Shown here piece by piece: positions 22,445 through 34,712 of a stretch of 64,000 bases of DNA. Under the pieces are notes generated by a model that ran no database searches, was not told the origin of the DNA, and worked only from the letters and a program-made list of their open reading frames with translations. Origin of the DNA: Oscarella lobularis (Eukaryota > Porifera > Homoscleromorpha > Homosclerophorida > Oscarellidae); the NCBI RefSeq assembly GCF_947507565.1, contig NC_089175.1:6809733-6873732 (forward strand). The letters are read 5' to 3'. Each line of letters begins with the position of its first letter. Position 1 is the first letter of the stretch. Position numbers and translations under genes: made by a program.

Positions 22445-23290
22445 TAGCTCGCAATTGCACAATCAATTTCTTCCACATGTGACGTCAAATCAAAATAATC
22501 TTCAATTTCAATAAGAGAACCCCTAAGAAAACACGTTAGAATTGATGTGTCAAAGCAGAAATGACGAGACCGAACGTCGTCAAGATATATTGATATCGAA
22601 GCTTTCTCTTAATTAATCTACTTCACGTCGTCTAAAGTAAATAAAATAAATACAAGTAAATACGTTATTATTACTTCATCTGCACAGGTACGTAAGAAAT
22701 TGCAATTTCGTCGGAAGGATCCATTATACCTTGATCTCACGATGCTAGGTTGCCTTTGGAACAGGAAACAATCCTCTCGCCGTTTTCTTCGCTTCGATGT
22801 GATCGCGGTTCGTCCACGAAGCTCCCGTATTTCGCCTGTGAAGTCTGTCGGTTCGCCCGTACCGTTGTTAGGTCGCTCGGAGACCCGCAAGCACATCGCA
22901 GATGCTGGAGAGGTCTCGATAGAGCTGGAATGGTTTGTCTGATCACGTGACTCAAAGTCGCGCGCTAGGCTGCCAAAAATGCTACAGAAAGACTTCTGTT
23001 TTCGACATCGTTCACGCTTAGTGCTGCTCTGGCTTGCTCAGTAAAGGAGTAAAATAGCTTAGATTCGTCCCGTTTTCGTCATAGCGAGGTGCTTTTGGAC
23101 GATGTGAGTTTTCGTAGTAGTTTTGCGATTTAGGACGCTTTCTTGTCCAGGCGGGCACAACTATGGTGTGATAGTAGGGTCTAGAGATCGAATGAAGTTT
23201 TGTTCAGGCAGGAAAACGAGCAGTTTACGAGTTGGAGATTGGTTTTCAAAGTTCGCGCGTTTCGCGCGCTTCGACTAATCCGGGTTGCGT
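22445..23290. repeat. P block, copy 2
   Basis: Close match to 17980-18790, again directly followed by Q-type sequence. The Q start (TCCGGGTTGCGTATA) is interrupted at 23296 by a DNA element. Confidence 0.5.
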
Positions 23291-23295
23291 ATATA

Positions 23296-23940
23296 GGGTA
23301 GAGGGCCCATAAGGGGGACACCCAACTTTGACTTCGTGCTGCAGCGGAACTACGGGGTCGATCTAAATGAAACAAAGTACATCGTACGCACAAATTATTC
23401 AGCTTCAACTTGCAACCTTCGGCTGTTTGATCCGACTTCGCGTTCGTCCAAAAACGGCCAATTAGTGATGTCACTCCAGGAGAGTTGATATTAGCTCGGG
23501 CCCTAAAGGGGGACACCCGCTCTTTTTGCCAGATTTTGGCCAAGCTTCTGCACCAAAGGCATGAAATACGTTCTTTACAACCACTAGCGCTACGTTTTAT
23601 TTGTCATTGCAGCACGGACACTCCAATCCCCCTCGCCTATATGTACTAAAAGTGACCACGAAAATTAAAAATTTTGAATGCTGTGCAAACATTTACTACA
23701 AAGCTAGAGCACATCACCGAAGTGATTGATTTTTAGTTGCCACGCCCCAACGTTTCGAAATCGCCGAGGAGGTCTTGACGTCGGCGAATCGGTTGATATC
23801 GAACTAGCTACGACACGACTACAAAGCAGGGACGCTCAGGCTTCGAGTAAGTGACCAGTTGACCCAACTGTTTTGCGTTTGCTGCGTGGGAAACACGCTG
23901 TCCCCCATTAGGGGGTGTCCCCCTTTACCGGCCTCTACCC
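23296..23940. mobile_element. 645 bp non-autonomous DNA element with TA target duplication
   Basis: Termini GGGTAGAGG and CCTCTACCC are inverted, and the similarity runs ~30 bp inward including AAGGGGGACACCC. TA flanks both ends (23294-23295 and 23941-23942). The fourth Q copy (near 30170) reads CGTATATACGGGTCC without the insert, so the boundaries are firm. The AAGGGGGACACCC motif also occurs internally near 23500. No transposase frame. Confidence 0.85.
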
Positions 23941-24330
23941 TACGGGTCCCGTCAAACTCACTCGACAGTAAACTACTGGAAAACATAGCAAAACGAAGGC
24001 ATCGACGGCTCAGATCAGTTTGAATGATGGTAAGAGACGCGTTCGGGTGCTGTATGAATTGCGCGATGGTGTTTTGGGGGCCCCGATGTCAGCGAGTAAG
24101 GATCCTCTTTGCGATCGTCGTGTTTTCGAAGGTTGTGCGACTTCGAAAAGAGTTTTTTCGGTGAACTATACATGTTTTGTAGGGTTTAGAATGGTCCCAG
24201 GCCCATTTAGGGTTCCTGTGCAGTCGTAAGCGCGGTGTTTCATCCATGGATCTCTTTTTAGGTTATTATACGTTAGAAGAGCGTCAGTGGAAATGAAACG
24301 GTGAGAACGAGTGAACTCAAGTGACTTAGC
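23941..24330. repeat. Q block, copy 3 (right part)
   Basis: Continues the Q sequence after the element: ACGGGTCCCGTCAAACTC, the GATGgtaagagacgcg donor-like site, and the GGTTATTATACGTTAG end. Confidence 0.55.
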
Positions 24331-24942
24331 ATAGGCGAGTTTACGTTTATATGACTGAAGTGAAGTATTGGAGATTTATTCATCTATTTGGGATTAATAT
24401 GTTTTCAACGTCTAGGTGGGTGTGTTTGAAGGCATAGAAGGTATGTTGAGAATATGTAAGGTCATCTAGGATTATCTTGAGGCCTTTAAAGGAAGTAAGG
24501 GTAATTTCAGGAAAATAATAGGTCTTTTTTAAGTTGAAATTTCGTTTTTTGTTTGTAGGATTATTTGGTTTTGCTAGAAAAGCTCAGATGCATTGGTGGA
24601 CTTTGGAGTAATGTGGGTCCACATGAATGTCATCACAGGGGATACAGGTCATTTAGAAGATCAGTTAAGTGCTCTAAGTGTGATATCATAGACAGAATCT
24701 TTTGTTTGTTTCTTATTGCAGGGGGGAAAGACGCCGTGGTACATTGAGGAGGTATGTTCATAGGGTACACTGTAGAGAATTGTACTATGGCGATTTTTCA
24801 TTTACCTCTTATAGATTTTTTGGGGACACACGAGAATGCCGAGTCAGGGTCACCCAGTGATTCTTCTCAAGGAGTGGAGGAAAAGCTGGCAGCTGTATGT
24901 GAGTTTTCGAGAATAAATAAATAAATAGTGAGATGTTGTTCC
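24331..24942. repeat. S block, copy 1
   Basis: About 620 bp with close identity to ~30540-31165. Plus-strand splice-like signals (TTTGTTTGTAGGATTATT and TTATTGCAGGGGGGAAAG) are conserved, but the short frames are not clearly coding. It follows a Q block both times, so P-Q-S is probably one duplicated transcription unit of unknown kind. Confidence 0.55.
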
Positions 24943-27080
24943 ACCGATGAGCGGGATCAATGTGATGAAGAGTTTTGTTTCTTCGATTTGACGACTCCTC
25001 GCCAACGAGTTCGAGTAATCGCACAATCACACGCTTTTAACGCTCCCAGGTCCATGCCCTTCTCAGGCTGTTGGGGTCATGCCCGCCGCGCCGCTTCTGT
25101 AATTTTTCAGAGTTACTGACAATGTAGAACAGATGCTGTTCTTGAGTTCACTGGGTTGGAAAGAGCGAGCTAAGGCTTTCAATGGCATCCAATCCCAAAA
25201 CAAGAATTAGATTAGGAGAGGCCTGGGTCTCAGTGCGTCCAATAAGAATCAGAAAAACAAATTACCGTTCGTTCCGTCCCCCTATGCAACTGTTTTCACC
25301 AATCTGGTCCAGCTTCACGCATTCGCTTACGACATTCCGACTCATTCGAGAGGCGACGTATGTGAAGAAGACAAACATGTAAGACTGTGTTGACAAGGTC
25401 AGTCAGAACGAAAGGAGCCAACAAACAGATACTATATCGATCTTTATCGTCCAAAATACTTTATAAAGAGCTTCCATTCCATAAAGTCTTGCTATAGTGC
25501 TTCCTTCAACAAGAGACGCCAATGCTTTTTGTCTGCATAATCAATAAATAGTACGATGTCGTATATACAGTAAAAAATTCAAAAAAAAAGGTAGACAACC
25601 TCTGTCTAAAAAGTAAAACAAAAGTCCTATGTTAACTCATCAGTACTGTTTTCTAGACGACGATGATTGCGATTAAGAAGAAATTTACGGAAAGGTGGTT
25701 GAGGCCCCTTTTGAGGGTTCATTATCACCCGGACCACGGGATTTTTGCTCGCCGTGACCGTTGTGAACATCGCTCTCTTCTTTAGTTCAGGCCATATGAC
25801 AACCAACGTCTTAGCTTCTCTTCGAACAACGGAAAATAGAATTCGATTTACGACGAAGGAGAGAGGAGCTTCGAAAGAGCGATGGATAAATTCGGCCCTT
25901 AGGCGATCGGAAAGCACTGAGACGCGTCAAGTTCACCGTCTAAGTGTAGGCCTCAGAGGTATCGCCAAACACAAAAATCAGCTCGCGTCTGCGAGCCTTA
26001 CCTTACGTTTGGCATGAGAAAAACTGCTCGTGAGACCCCTTAGGGAGCCTCACTTTTTCGTTAAGGTTTCAGAACCGAGGAAAGATCGCTTTAAAGGCAT
26101 TCCACTGTAGCCGAATCGTGTCTTGCAAAAAAATTCAGTGAAAAGGCTCACTTTTCAAATGACCAAGGACCATTACCCGGATAAAGACACGTAAAATGTT
26201 CCAGGATGTTCAGCGAGTTCTCTTCGCAGGAGGCAGCGTTTCTGCAACCACTGATTCCAATGTGACTGTAGAAAAGAAAAAGTGCGTCTGCGTTACACTG
26301 ATATGGCTCGGGCTTCGTTTCGAAGTATTTTCTGTGAAAACTGCTCACGATTTGGAACCAGGTTCTCGTTAGTAGTCACAACTGATCGTGCGATTTCCAT
26401 AGACGCCCTTGGTCTTTCTGGAAGTCGAAGTAGAAAAAAAAACGTCGTCTCAAGGGCGTCAAACCGACGTTCTAGCTGGAATAGCAATTGAATGTACCAA
26501 CGGACCTGAATGAAAGGGGTTCAAGATTGACGACTAATAGTCCTGAAGCCTGCGAGAGCTGCCTTCTGTCATTCTCCCAGCATAGGTCAACTTCGATACT
26601 ATTAGTTGAATACGAAGTCAGATTCACCTGCATGAGAAAAGCGGGGGTAAGTACATAGAAATAGGTCCACTGACTCTCCGATTGTGTGTGTCTTACAGTC
26701 ATCTCCAGGTGTGCACTACAATCTTTTAGGCTAAAAACGACCATTGACGTCACACCATCTAACATGTCTAGACAGATAATAATATCATGCCAGCATCTGC
26801 GACCTATAGTGGGGCCGTACACATATCTCATTTCACAATGCTCACGTCTGTCACGATGAGTTCTGAATCGGAGCTGCCGTCTTTCATCAATGCCACCAAC
26901 CTATATTCCTCACTAGCGTTGTAATTGAAGAAAGTCAAACTGCAGAGACGTTGGCACGTCCAACTCTACGGCTGTATCTGCAAAGAAGCAGACCAGTGAC
27001 GTTTATAGAAGCCGTTGCTCTTGCGACAAACACGGCTAATGTGTCGCCAATTTGGTCCCACTCCTACTCAACTTCAAGTT
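24943..27080. repeat. T segmental duplication, copy 1
   Basis: Near-identical, with small indels, to 27537-29115. On the minus strand it contains gene-like pieces. One is a 96-codon frame 25627-25917 (MLSDRLRAEF...). Another runs through RYVYGPTIGRRCWHDII and CLDMLDGVTSMVV with splice-like sites. A third, near 27000-27070, encodes TLAVFVARATASINV. Hydrophobic stretches suggest a membrane protein, but I cannot assign a family or a full frame. It is probably a decayed duplicated gene. Confidence 0.6.
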
Positions 27081-27149
27081 GATGAACTCGACAACGCGCT
27101 GGTCAATATATCCCTAGTTTATAGAGTTTTTGGCGTTAATTTGCTCACC

Positions 27150-27233
27150 ACCATCGATAAGAGAGAGAGGAAGCAGAATCTCGAGCAGAGCGGGAAGAAT
27201 TGGAAACACGCGGTTCTTCCATCTTTCATCCAT
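27150..27233 (-). pseudogene. CARD-exon 5' fragment
   Basis: MDERWKNRVFPILPALLEIL followed by LPLSLIDG is nearly identical to the first CARD helices of CARD-Kelch 6, then breaks at ~27150 into unrelated sequence. The upstream DNA (27234-27340) still looks like a CARD-Kelch promoter, with a CRE octamer at 27325-27332, 92 bp from the ATG. A truncated family member. Confidence 0.8.
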
Positions 27234-27536
27234 TCTCAACGAAGCACACAGCGAAAAAACGAAGGCAAGCAAGTTTGGGGACTCTGTGGGGACTCTTGGT
27301 GCACGTGACACTAAGATTAGCAAATGACGTCACCTCAATCATGGATTACACGTGGTCTATTTCTAATTAATAAAAACTTATTTAATAGCACATTAGATGA
27401 GTCTCAAAGCATTAATTAAAGGATAAGCAAAGTTAAACAAATAACAGCACATTCCTTGATTTGCGTCAGTTTGCTTGCAACTGAGCAAATACGACATAAA
27501 TTACGTGGTATATTAAAATCAATAGATGAAACTCTG

Positions 27537-29115
27537 AAGGGATCAATGTGATGAAGAGTTTTGTTTCTTCGATTTGACGACTCCTCGCCAACGAGTTCGA
27601 GTAATCGCACAATCAGATACTATACCGATCTTTGCCGTACAAAATACTTTATAAAGAGCTTCCATTGATGTCGTATATGCAGTAAAAAATTCAAAAAAAA
27701 AGGTAGACAACCTCTGTTTAAAAAGTAAAACAGAAGCCCTATGTTAACTCATCATTACTGTTTTCTAGACAACGATGATTGCGATTATGAAGAAATTTAC
27801 TGAAAGGTGATTGAGGCCCCTTTTGAGGGTTCATTATCACCCGGACCACGGGATTTTTGCTCGCCGTGGCCGTTGTGAACATCGCTCGCTTCTTTAGTTC
27901 AGGCCATATGACAACCAACTTCTTAGCTTCTCTTCGGACAACGGAAAAAAGAATTTGACTTACGACGGAGGAGAGAGGAGCTTCGAAAGAGCGATGGATA
28001 AATTCGGCCCTTGGGCGATCGGAAAGCACTGAGACGCGTCAAGTTCACCGTCTAAGTGTAGGCCTCGGAGGTATGGCCAAACACAAAAATCAGCTCGCGT
28101 CTGCGAGCCTTACCTTGCGTTTCGCATGAGAAAAACCGCTCGTGAGACCTCTTAGGGAGCCTCACTTTTTCGTTAAGGTTTTATAACCGAGGAAAGGTCG
28201 TTTGAAAGGCATTCCACTTTAGCCGAATCGTGTCTCGCAAAAAAATTAAGTGAAAAGGCTCACTTTTCAATGACCATTACCCGGATAAAGACACGTAAAA
28301 TGTTCCAGGATGTTCATCGAGTTCTCTTCGCAGGAGGCAGCGCTTCTGCAACCACTGATTCCAATGTGACTGTAGAGAAGAAAAAGTGCGTGTGCGTTAC
28401 ACTGATATAGCTCGGGCTTCGTTTCGAAGTATTTTCTGTGAAAACTGCTCACGATTTCGAACCAGGTTCTCGTTAGTAGTCACAACTGATCGTGCGATTT
28501 CCATAGACGCCCTTGGTTTTTCTGGAAGTAGAAGTAGAAGAAAAACGTCGTCTAAACCGACGTTCTAGCTTTGTCTCGGGGAAGAGAACATAGAATAGCA
28601 ATTGAATGTACCAACGGACCTGAAGATTGACGACTAATAGTCCTGAAGCCAGCGAGAGCTGCCTTGTGCCATTCTCCCCCAGCATAGGTCAACTTCGATA
28701 CTGTTAGTTGAATACAAAGTCAGATTCACCTGCATGAGAAAAGAGGGGGTAATTAAGTACATAGAAATAGGTCCACTGACTCTCCGTTTGTGTGTATCTT
28801 ACAGTCATCTCCAGGTGCGCACTAAAATCTTTTTGACGCCACACCATCTAACATATCTAGACAGATAATAATATCATGCGACCTATAGTGGGGCCGTACA
28901 CATATCTCATTTCACAATGCTCACGTCTGTCACGACGAAATCCGTCTTTCATCAATGCCACCAACCTATATTCCTCACTAGCGTTGTAATGACGTTGGCA
29001 CGTCCAACTCTACGGCCGAATCTGCAAAGAAGCAGACCAGTGACGTCTATAGAAGCCGTTGCTCTTGCGACAAACAAGGCTAATGTGTCGCCAGTTTGGT
29101 CCCACTCCTACTCAA
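27537..29115. repeat. T segmental duplication, copy 2
   Basis: Second copy of the 24943-27080 block. It lacks several short segments present in copy 1 (for example part of the CLDMLDG exon equivalent), so the two have decayed separately. The 96-codon minus frame is at 27739-28029 (MLSDRPRAEF...). Confidence 0.6.
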
Positions 29116-29243
29116 CAAAATGAAAATGCTCCAATTCCTGACTATTTAGAAGGGAATAGTCTAACGCTGTTCTCTGATTTGCTGTAAGTACACAGGACCA
29201 GCGTTCATATTTAATTTTAAAAAGCTTTGAAAGTCAAGCAATA

Positions 29244-29285
29244 TGTTCAACTTCTTCAACGCTCGATCGATCGCGTTTGGTCTCG
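29244..29285 (-). pseudogene. RRP1 exon-1 relic
   Basis: TTCAACTTCTTCAACGCTCG followed by ATCG..CGCGTTT matches the intact RRP1 exon 1 near 39123-39155 apart from a 4 bp repeat. It encodes the KKLNE/RALKK part. Isolated and non-functional. Confidence 0.5.
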
Positions 29286-29589
29286 CCGTAGAAACTCACT
29301 AATCCTTCTGTCAGTACTCCTCCGGGTCCCTACCTGAAAACACATTTTGTAATTACAAGTATTTATTTTATTCACTACGTCATCGTACATCAAACTAGAA
29401 AACTTCTTCTGATTGTTGACGCTAATCCAAATAATTAACCTAGACAATTCGAATCCACGTCTCCAATATATCTAAGACTATTTACACCCTCTATACTTAC
29501 ACCTAAGCATTATGTAGACATGTTCTCGACCGTGTAAAGGTCTAAATCGATTACTGAGCTGAATTTAAATAATACGAAAGCCCTACTTC
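29286..29589. other. No gene seen
   Basis: AT-rich sequence between the RRP1 relic and P copy 3. Nothing recognised on either strand. Confidence 0.4.
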
Positions 29590-30149
29590 GTCACAAGCCT
29601 TCATTCTACCTTGAACTCACGATGTAGATGCTCCTTTGAAACAGAAAACACTCCATCTGATTCTCCGTCTTCCCTTCGATGTGATCGCGGTCAACTTCCG
29701 TGTATCGCCCGTTTGGCATTCTTTATGCTTGCTCGTACCGTTGTTTGGGACAGTCGGAGTCCGCGAAGACCGTCGCTGACGCTGGAAAGGTCCGAAAACA
29801 AGCAGAAATCTGTGGAATCTTTTCGCTGGTCACGTGACTCGTAGTCGCGCGCTACGCAACCAAAAGCCTACTGTTTTCGCAATCGTTCACGCTCAGTCCT
29901 GCACTGGCTTCCTCATTGAAGGTTTATTTGGAAGAAAAATAGCTCAGATTCGTTCCCTTTTCGTCCTAGCCATGTGCGTTGGACGATGCCTCATTCACAA
30001 GTTCAGTAGAAGTCTAGGACGCCTTTTTTTGTCGATTCCGGCAAAAGAAGGGTGTTATAGTGAGGTCTAGAGATTGGAGATAGTTTTGCTTAGGCCGTAA
30101 AACGGTTAGTTTACGAGATGGACATTGGTTTTTAAAGTTCGCGGGCTTC
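29590..30149. repeat. P block, copy 3
   Basis: Diverged copy of the P block: ACCTTGA.CTCACGATG, GTCACGTGACTC, CTGTTTTCGCAATCGTTCAC and the following GAAGG are conserved. Confidence 0.5.
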
Positions 30150-30540
30150 GACTGATCCGGGTTTCGTATATACGGGTCCAGTCAACTCAGTCGACGACGA
30201 CAAACTACTTGAAAACAGGGCGAAAGGAAGTAATCGAAGGCTAAAACCAGTTTGAATGAAAGTAAGACACACGTTCGGGTGGTGAATGAATTGCGCGATA
30301 GTGTTTCGGGGCCCCGATGTCAGCGAGTGAGGATCCTCCTTGCGATTGTCGTGTTTCCGAAGGTTATACGCCTTCGAAAAGGATTTTCGACGGGGAAATA
30401 CACATGTTTTGTAGGGTTTAGGGTGGTCACAAGCTCATTTTGGGTTCCCGGGCAGTCGTAAGCACGATGTTTCATTAATAGATTTCTTTTTAGGTTATTA
30501 TACCTTCAGAAAGCGTCAATGAAAATGAAAGGGTGAGAAT
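30150..30540. repeat. Q block, copy 4
   Basis: TCCGGGTTTCGTATATACGG start, AAAGTAAGACACACG in place of the donor-like site, and GGTTATTATACCT end. It keeps the uninterrupted target site of the 23296 element. Confidence 0.55.
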
Positions 30541-31165
30541 TAGTGAACGCAAGTGACTTAGCATAGGCGAGTTTACGTTTATATGACTGAAGTGAAGTAT
30601 TGGAGATTTATTCATCTATTTGGGATTAATATGTTTTCAACGTCTAGGTGGGTGTGTTTAAAGGCATAGAAGGTATGTTGAGAATATGTAAGGTCATCCA
30701 GGATTATCTCGAGGCCTTTAAAGGAAGTAAAGGTAATTTCGGGAAAAAAATAGGTCTGTTTTCAGTTGAAATTTCGTTTTTTGTTTGTAGGATTATTTGG
30801 TTTTGCTAGAAGAAGCTCAGATGCATTGGTGGGCTTTGGAGTAATGTGGGTCCACATGAATGTCATCACAGGGGATACGTGTCATTTAGAAGATCAGTTA
30901 AGTGCTCTAAGTGTGATATCATAGACAGAATCTTTTGTTTGTTTCTTATTGCAGGGGGGAAAGAGGCCGTGGGACATTGAGGAGGTATGTTCATAGGGTA
31001 TACTGTAGAGAATTGTACTATATGGCGATTTTTCATTTACCTCTTATAGATTTTTGGGGACACACGAGAATGCCGCGTCAGGGTCACGCAGTGATTCTTC
31101 TCAAGGAGTGGAGGAAAAGCTGGCAGCTGTAGGTGAGTTTTCGAGAATAAATAGTGAGATGTTGT
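30541..31165. repeat. S block, copy 2
   Basis: Near-identical to 24331-24942, again right after a Q block. Shares the same splice-like signals. Confidence 0.55.
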
Positions 31166-31640
31166 CGTTGTTCCACCGATGAGCGGGATCAAAGGTTAAG
31201 GGTTAGATTAGTTTAAGGGTTCCTGTTTGTGTTTTAATGAAAAACAGTCCATATTGTGGGTTTATTACTAGTGTTTTTAGCGTTAACTTCCTGAGGTGAT
31301 TTTGGTCCCAAAAGATCGATCTGTTGTTTTTTTTAATTGGCGGAAGTCTGGCGAATGGTTCGATCCCCACATTGTCTAGTAGTGTCCATCCGTGTTTATG
31401 AAAGTTTTCATAGAGGTGTAGAGAATGTCCTGTTTTGAATTGCATCAGGTTGATTGATTTGATTAGTCGGCCTATCCAATAGAGGCAAGTGGCGTTAATG
31501 TCTTGATGGTTAATTCTCGTCTTCTTTTTTAGAAAATCTTACTGGTGTTGAACCTGTGTCATTTGTGGAAACTCTCTGATTTCGTCAAGATGTCGTCAAA
31601 AAAAGAAAAGGACAGAAATAGCATTTTTTTCTCTTTTTCG
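31166..31640 (-). other. Unidentified 80-codon frame (31203-31445)
   Basis: The minus-strand frame includes KHGWTLLDNVGIEPFARLPP and FWDQNHLRKLTLKTL, and is open upstream to about 31495 without a clear start. Its composition looks coding (W, H and aromatic residues), but no family is recognised and no splice partners were found. It may be an exon fragment. Confidence 0.3.
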
Positions 31641-32340
31641 CTAACAATTTTGTTATTATAGGTGTAGCTTTTGTAGTAGTAGTAGTCGTAGTTTAGTAGT
31701 GTAGACGTAGCGTAGGGGTAAAAGGGTCCTGAGCATGACCCTGCATGAGATTTGAAACTGCTCCGAGACCTTCTCGAAGAGGTCTCGTTTGCACGCCGCG
31801 TCGCACACAGACAATAGCGTAGACATAGGCAGGTTCATAATATTTTATTTAATAAATCCCGGAAGTAAACCGGAAACTCACAGAAAAAATTGCGCATGGG
31901 TCTCTCTTCTTTCGCTGTCCACCTGCACGGACCGCGAGGGGTCCGCACAGGCTTCGGTTGGGTGGGGGTCATCCTCCCTACTCCCCCGTCGGAGTTAGAG
32001 CCTGTTTAGTCTCCCGGCTCGGACGCCTGGGACCGGCAGCCCTCGGATGTGAGTTCTGCCGGCCTGGTTCCAGGGGGACCGCTATTGTGACCCACCGCGT
32101 CTTCCTAAGTGGGGTGGCAGTTTATCACTCGTGTCACGGGAGTAGGGGATTGAATCCCCTGCGTTCAAGCCACGTTTATCCTCTCTGGCTCAAGAGTTGG
32201 GCCGGTTTTAATTTAGTCACCTCGGGGCCCAGAGGTGAATGGAAGTGTGTCCTGCAAAGCAAAATAAAAACAACAATTCAAACGAGAATCATACGTGAGA
32301 AGTTCCCATGGCGACGACTGTTATAACTGAAGGAAGACAG
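31641..32340. other. Trinucleotide-rich stretch and GC-rich island of unknown origin
   Basis: 31665-31710 is rich in GTAGTAGTCGTAG units. 31880-32260 is markedly GC-richer than its surroundings, with CpGs and clean edges. It has a 122-codon plus-strand frame (31958-32326) of Gly/Leu/Ser-rich sequence that I do not consider a gene. Its composition suggests a foreign insert or repeat, but no ends, target duplication or family could be shown. Confidence 0.35.
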
Positions 32341-34039
32341 GAGACGAATCCAAGACGTTTTGCATATAAAAACTTTTGAGGAAACCACGTCTAAAAAATA
32401 ATAGAATATGTGATGTATTGGCATCAAACATCTTATAATACACAATTGACCTTGCTCCTTTGAAACATCGTATCTTTCTTCTTATCCTCCCCTTTTCTCC
32501 CAAAGAAAAGCAAAGAAACTAAAAAGTTATCAATATGACCAACAGTCAACTAAAAATAAATTACGAAGCAGAATTGAATTCCTGTACATGTACAAGCAGA
32601 ATTATGCCTCCAATGACGTTGTGACAGCCGAGCAATATCTTCTATCATAGGTCTTTAGTCCTATCAAGCCTTTTCCTTATAAAGAACAGAAAAGAAAAAA
32701 TAATAAAATAAGAGATCGATCACCTTTTGACAAATTCGACGTTGAAAAGCAATGAAACATACATCACGATCGTATTCGTCTCTTTCCATTGATGTTATGA
32801 AGGTAATGGGATTCTACCTAAAACGGAAAAATAAAATAAAATTTGTCAACACGCCCATTCGAAATATCGGCCTAAAATCGCGATGAAAGCGCCTAAACCG
32901 ATGCGAAAAGACAAAGGACATTTCTTTCAACTAACCTTTACTACACGTGGAAACACTCAGCAACGAATGGGACGTAGGAACGCTGTGTCTTCACAAAACG
33001 TGCGAATGCACGTGGCTTCTCTCCTCTGCTGAAAGCTCGCCGATTGTTGTATTTTGCTAAGAAAACGAATCCGAGAACGACGTCTAGTACAAAGACAGTG
33101 TCGTTACGTTCAACTGCTTTATTTTTTCTGTGCGCGCTTCTGCGAATAGCGGCGTGACGCTGCGAGCGGAAAGACGATGACGAATCCGCGCTGCCAATTG
33201 CTTCGTTGACGTCTCAGAGACCATTCTCGACATATAGGGCGTCGAACGGAGCTCAAATTGCGAGGCAAATCGCCAGCAAACGGCTCCATTTTTTATCCGG
33301 GTTTGTAGACGCAGTAGCAAATCAAATAATTGTGTTAGAGTACCATTCCCAACAGCCAGAGACGATAAGAGGTATTAAAACTTGACTGAAACTGACAATT
33401 TTAATTTATCCTGCAACATATTCTTTGCACGTACTAGGCTAATTTATTTGCACGAGACACACTGAGCAAAAGAAATGGCACAGTGAGATCAATAAAGAGT
33501 TGTTTTGCACAAAATGAGCGAGGGTTTGCTCTACAATTTAAGGAGACGACAAACACTCTGTTAATGAGAGTGATACGGTCATCTCCGTCACAAAATCATC
33601 CTGTACATTATGTACATTACGTAATTAATTAAATCATTAAAACGTACAAATTGAACTAGACCATTCTAGATCTTGACTTAAGGACATTCGCTCAATTGTC
33701 GATGACAGTTGCGTTTTCAAGGCAATTTCAAATTATTATACCAGACAATTAGAACTCAATTAAGAAATTTGAGATAAATAACTGCGCGATTGCGTAAAAC
33801 ATTTAATCTTACAGCTAAGCACTATGTTTCTGTACCTCATTAGCTGTGGGTTTTATTCTGGACCTTCTTTGAAATTGCCAATTTATATACTCAACTCCAT
33901 TTAGATATCTTTCTACAATTCACATGAAGAGACTAGAGAAAGAAAATCATAGTCAAAAAACAAACCCAACTGTCGGCTCACCCTAATTATTTAATTAATT
34001 AAATTGCTAAAATCCAACGTTGACAATTAGCGCTCTCAC
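32341..34039. other. No gene seen
   Basis: About 1.7 kb of AT-rich DNA without supported exons. The minus frame 33084-33320 (78 codons) has no recognised motif and no splice support. Confidence 0.4.
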
Positions 34040-34424
34040 TTAGGCTCTCAATTGCCTACTCAATCAAATTCAGACACAAATCCTAATCATCAACTAACGT
34101 GATATCAAATCAAAATAATTTAAACTCTACCTACCTCATTAACGGTGGGTTTATTGAGAATATTTTTGGCTCAAATAGGACTGCTGAGCGAAAGAAAAAA
34201 TGACGAGATCAAGCGACGTCAGAGATTTATTGATATTAAAACCTTTTTTCAATTGATTTCCGCTGGCACACAATGTCTAAAACAAATAAATATTTAAATA
34301 TTCAATGAGTTCCTACTAATGACCTCAACTCTTTCACTTCCGGTCAAATTGACGAGATTAGAAATTGAAACAGAAAACAATCCTTCCGGTCTATAAAAAT
34401 AGTCAAAATATATAATTAGTACTG
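34040..34424. repeat. P block, copy 4 (diverged, left half)
   Basis: Matches the start of the P block (CTCTCAATTGC, ATCAAATCAAAATAAT, GACGAGATCAAGCGACGTC). The related right half resumes at 34713; an RRP1 remnant lies between. Confidence 0.4.
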
Positions 34425-34712
34425 AATTACATAACCTAAGCCCATACCTAATCAATGAATAGATAATGTAGTCTTGCCCTTGATCCCATACACATGTACG
34501 TTATTTTAGGAAAGCAAAACGATTCTTTAAAGAAAATGACAATGAGCTAAAAAATGAAATATGTCAAGACATTAACTTTAATTAATTGATTTAAAAAGAA
34601 GACCATACAATGTAGAACTTGTCCGTATGAAGTCGATCGATTCCCGTCCATTCCCTCTGCATCGTCATAAAAACTTTTGATAAATTGAAAACCTAAAGAA
34701 TATAATTATATA
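34425..34712 (-). pseudogene. RRP1 remnant R5
   Basis: Only the exon 6/5 region (GATAATGTAGTCTTGCCCTT) and the exon-4 equivalent (TTGATAAATTGAAAACCT) remain. The most reduced RRP1 copy, left of the intact CARD-Kelch 5/RRP1 unit. Confidence 0.6.

Noticed and set aside
23181-23543. 120-codon minus frame in the 645 bp element
   Set aside because: Crosses the element boundary and lacks any transposase motif; a chance frame.
25627-25917. The 96-codon frame in T copies as a complete gene
   Set aside because: Both copies are open, but no start context, domain or consistent flanking exons were found; kept only as part of the repeat description.
31958-32326. 122-codon frame in the GC-rich island
   Set aside because: Low-complexity Gly/Leu/Ser sequence with no homology I recognise; composition alone explains it.
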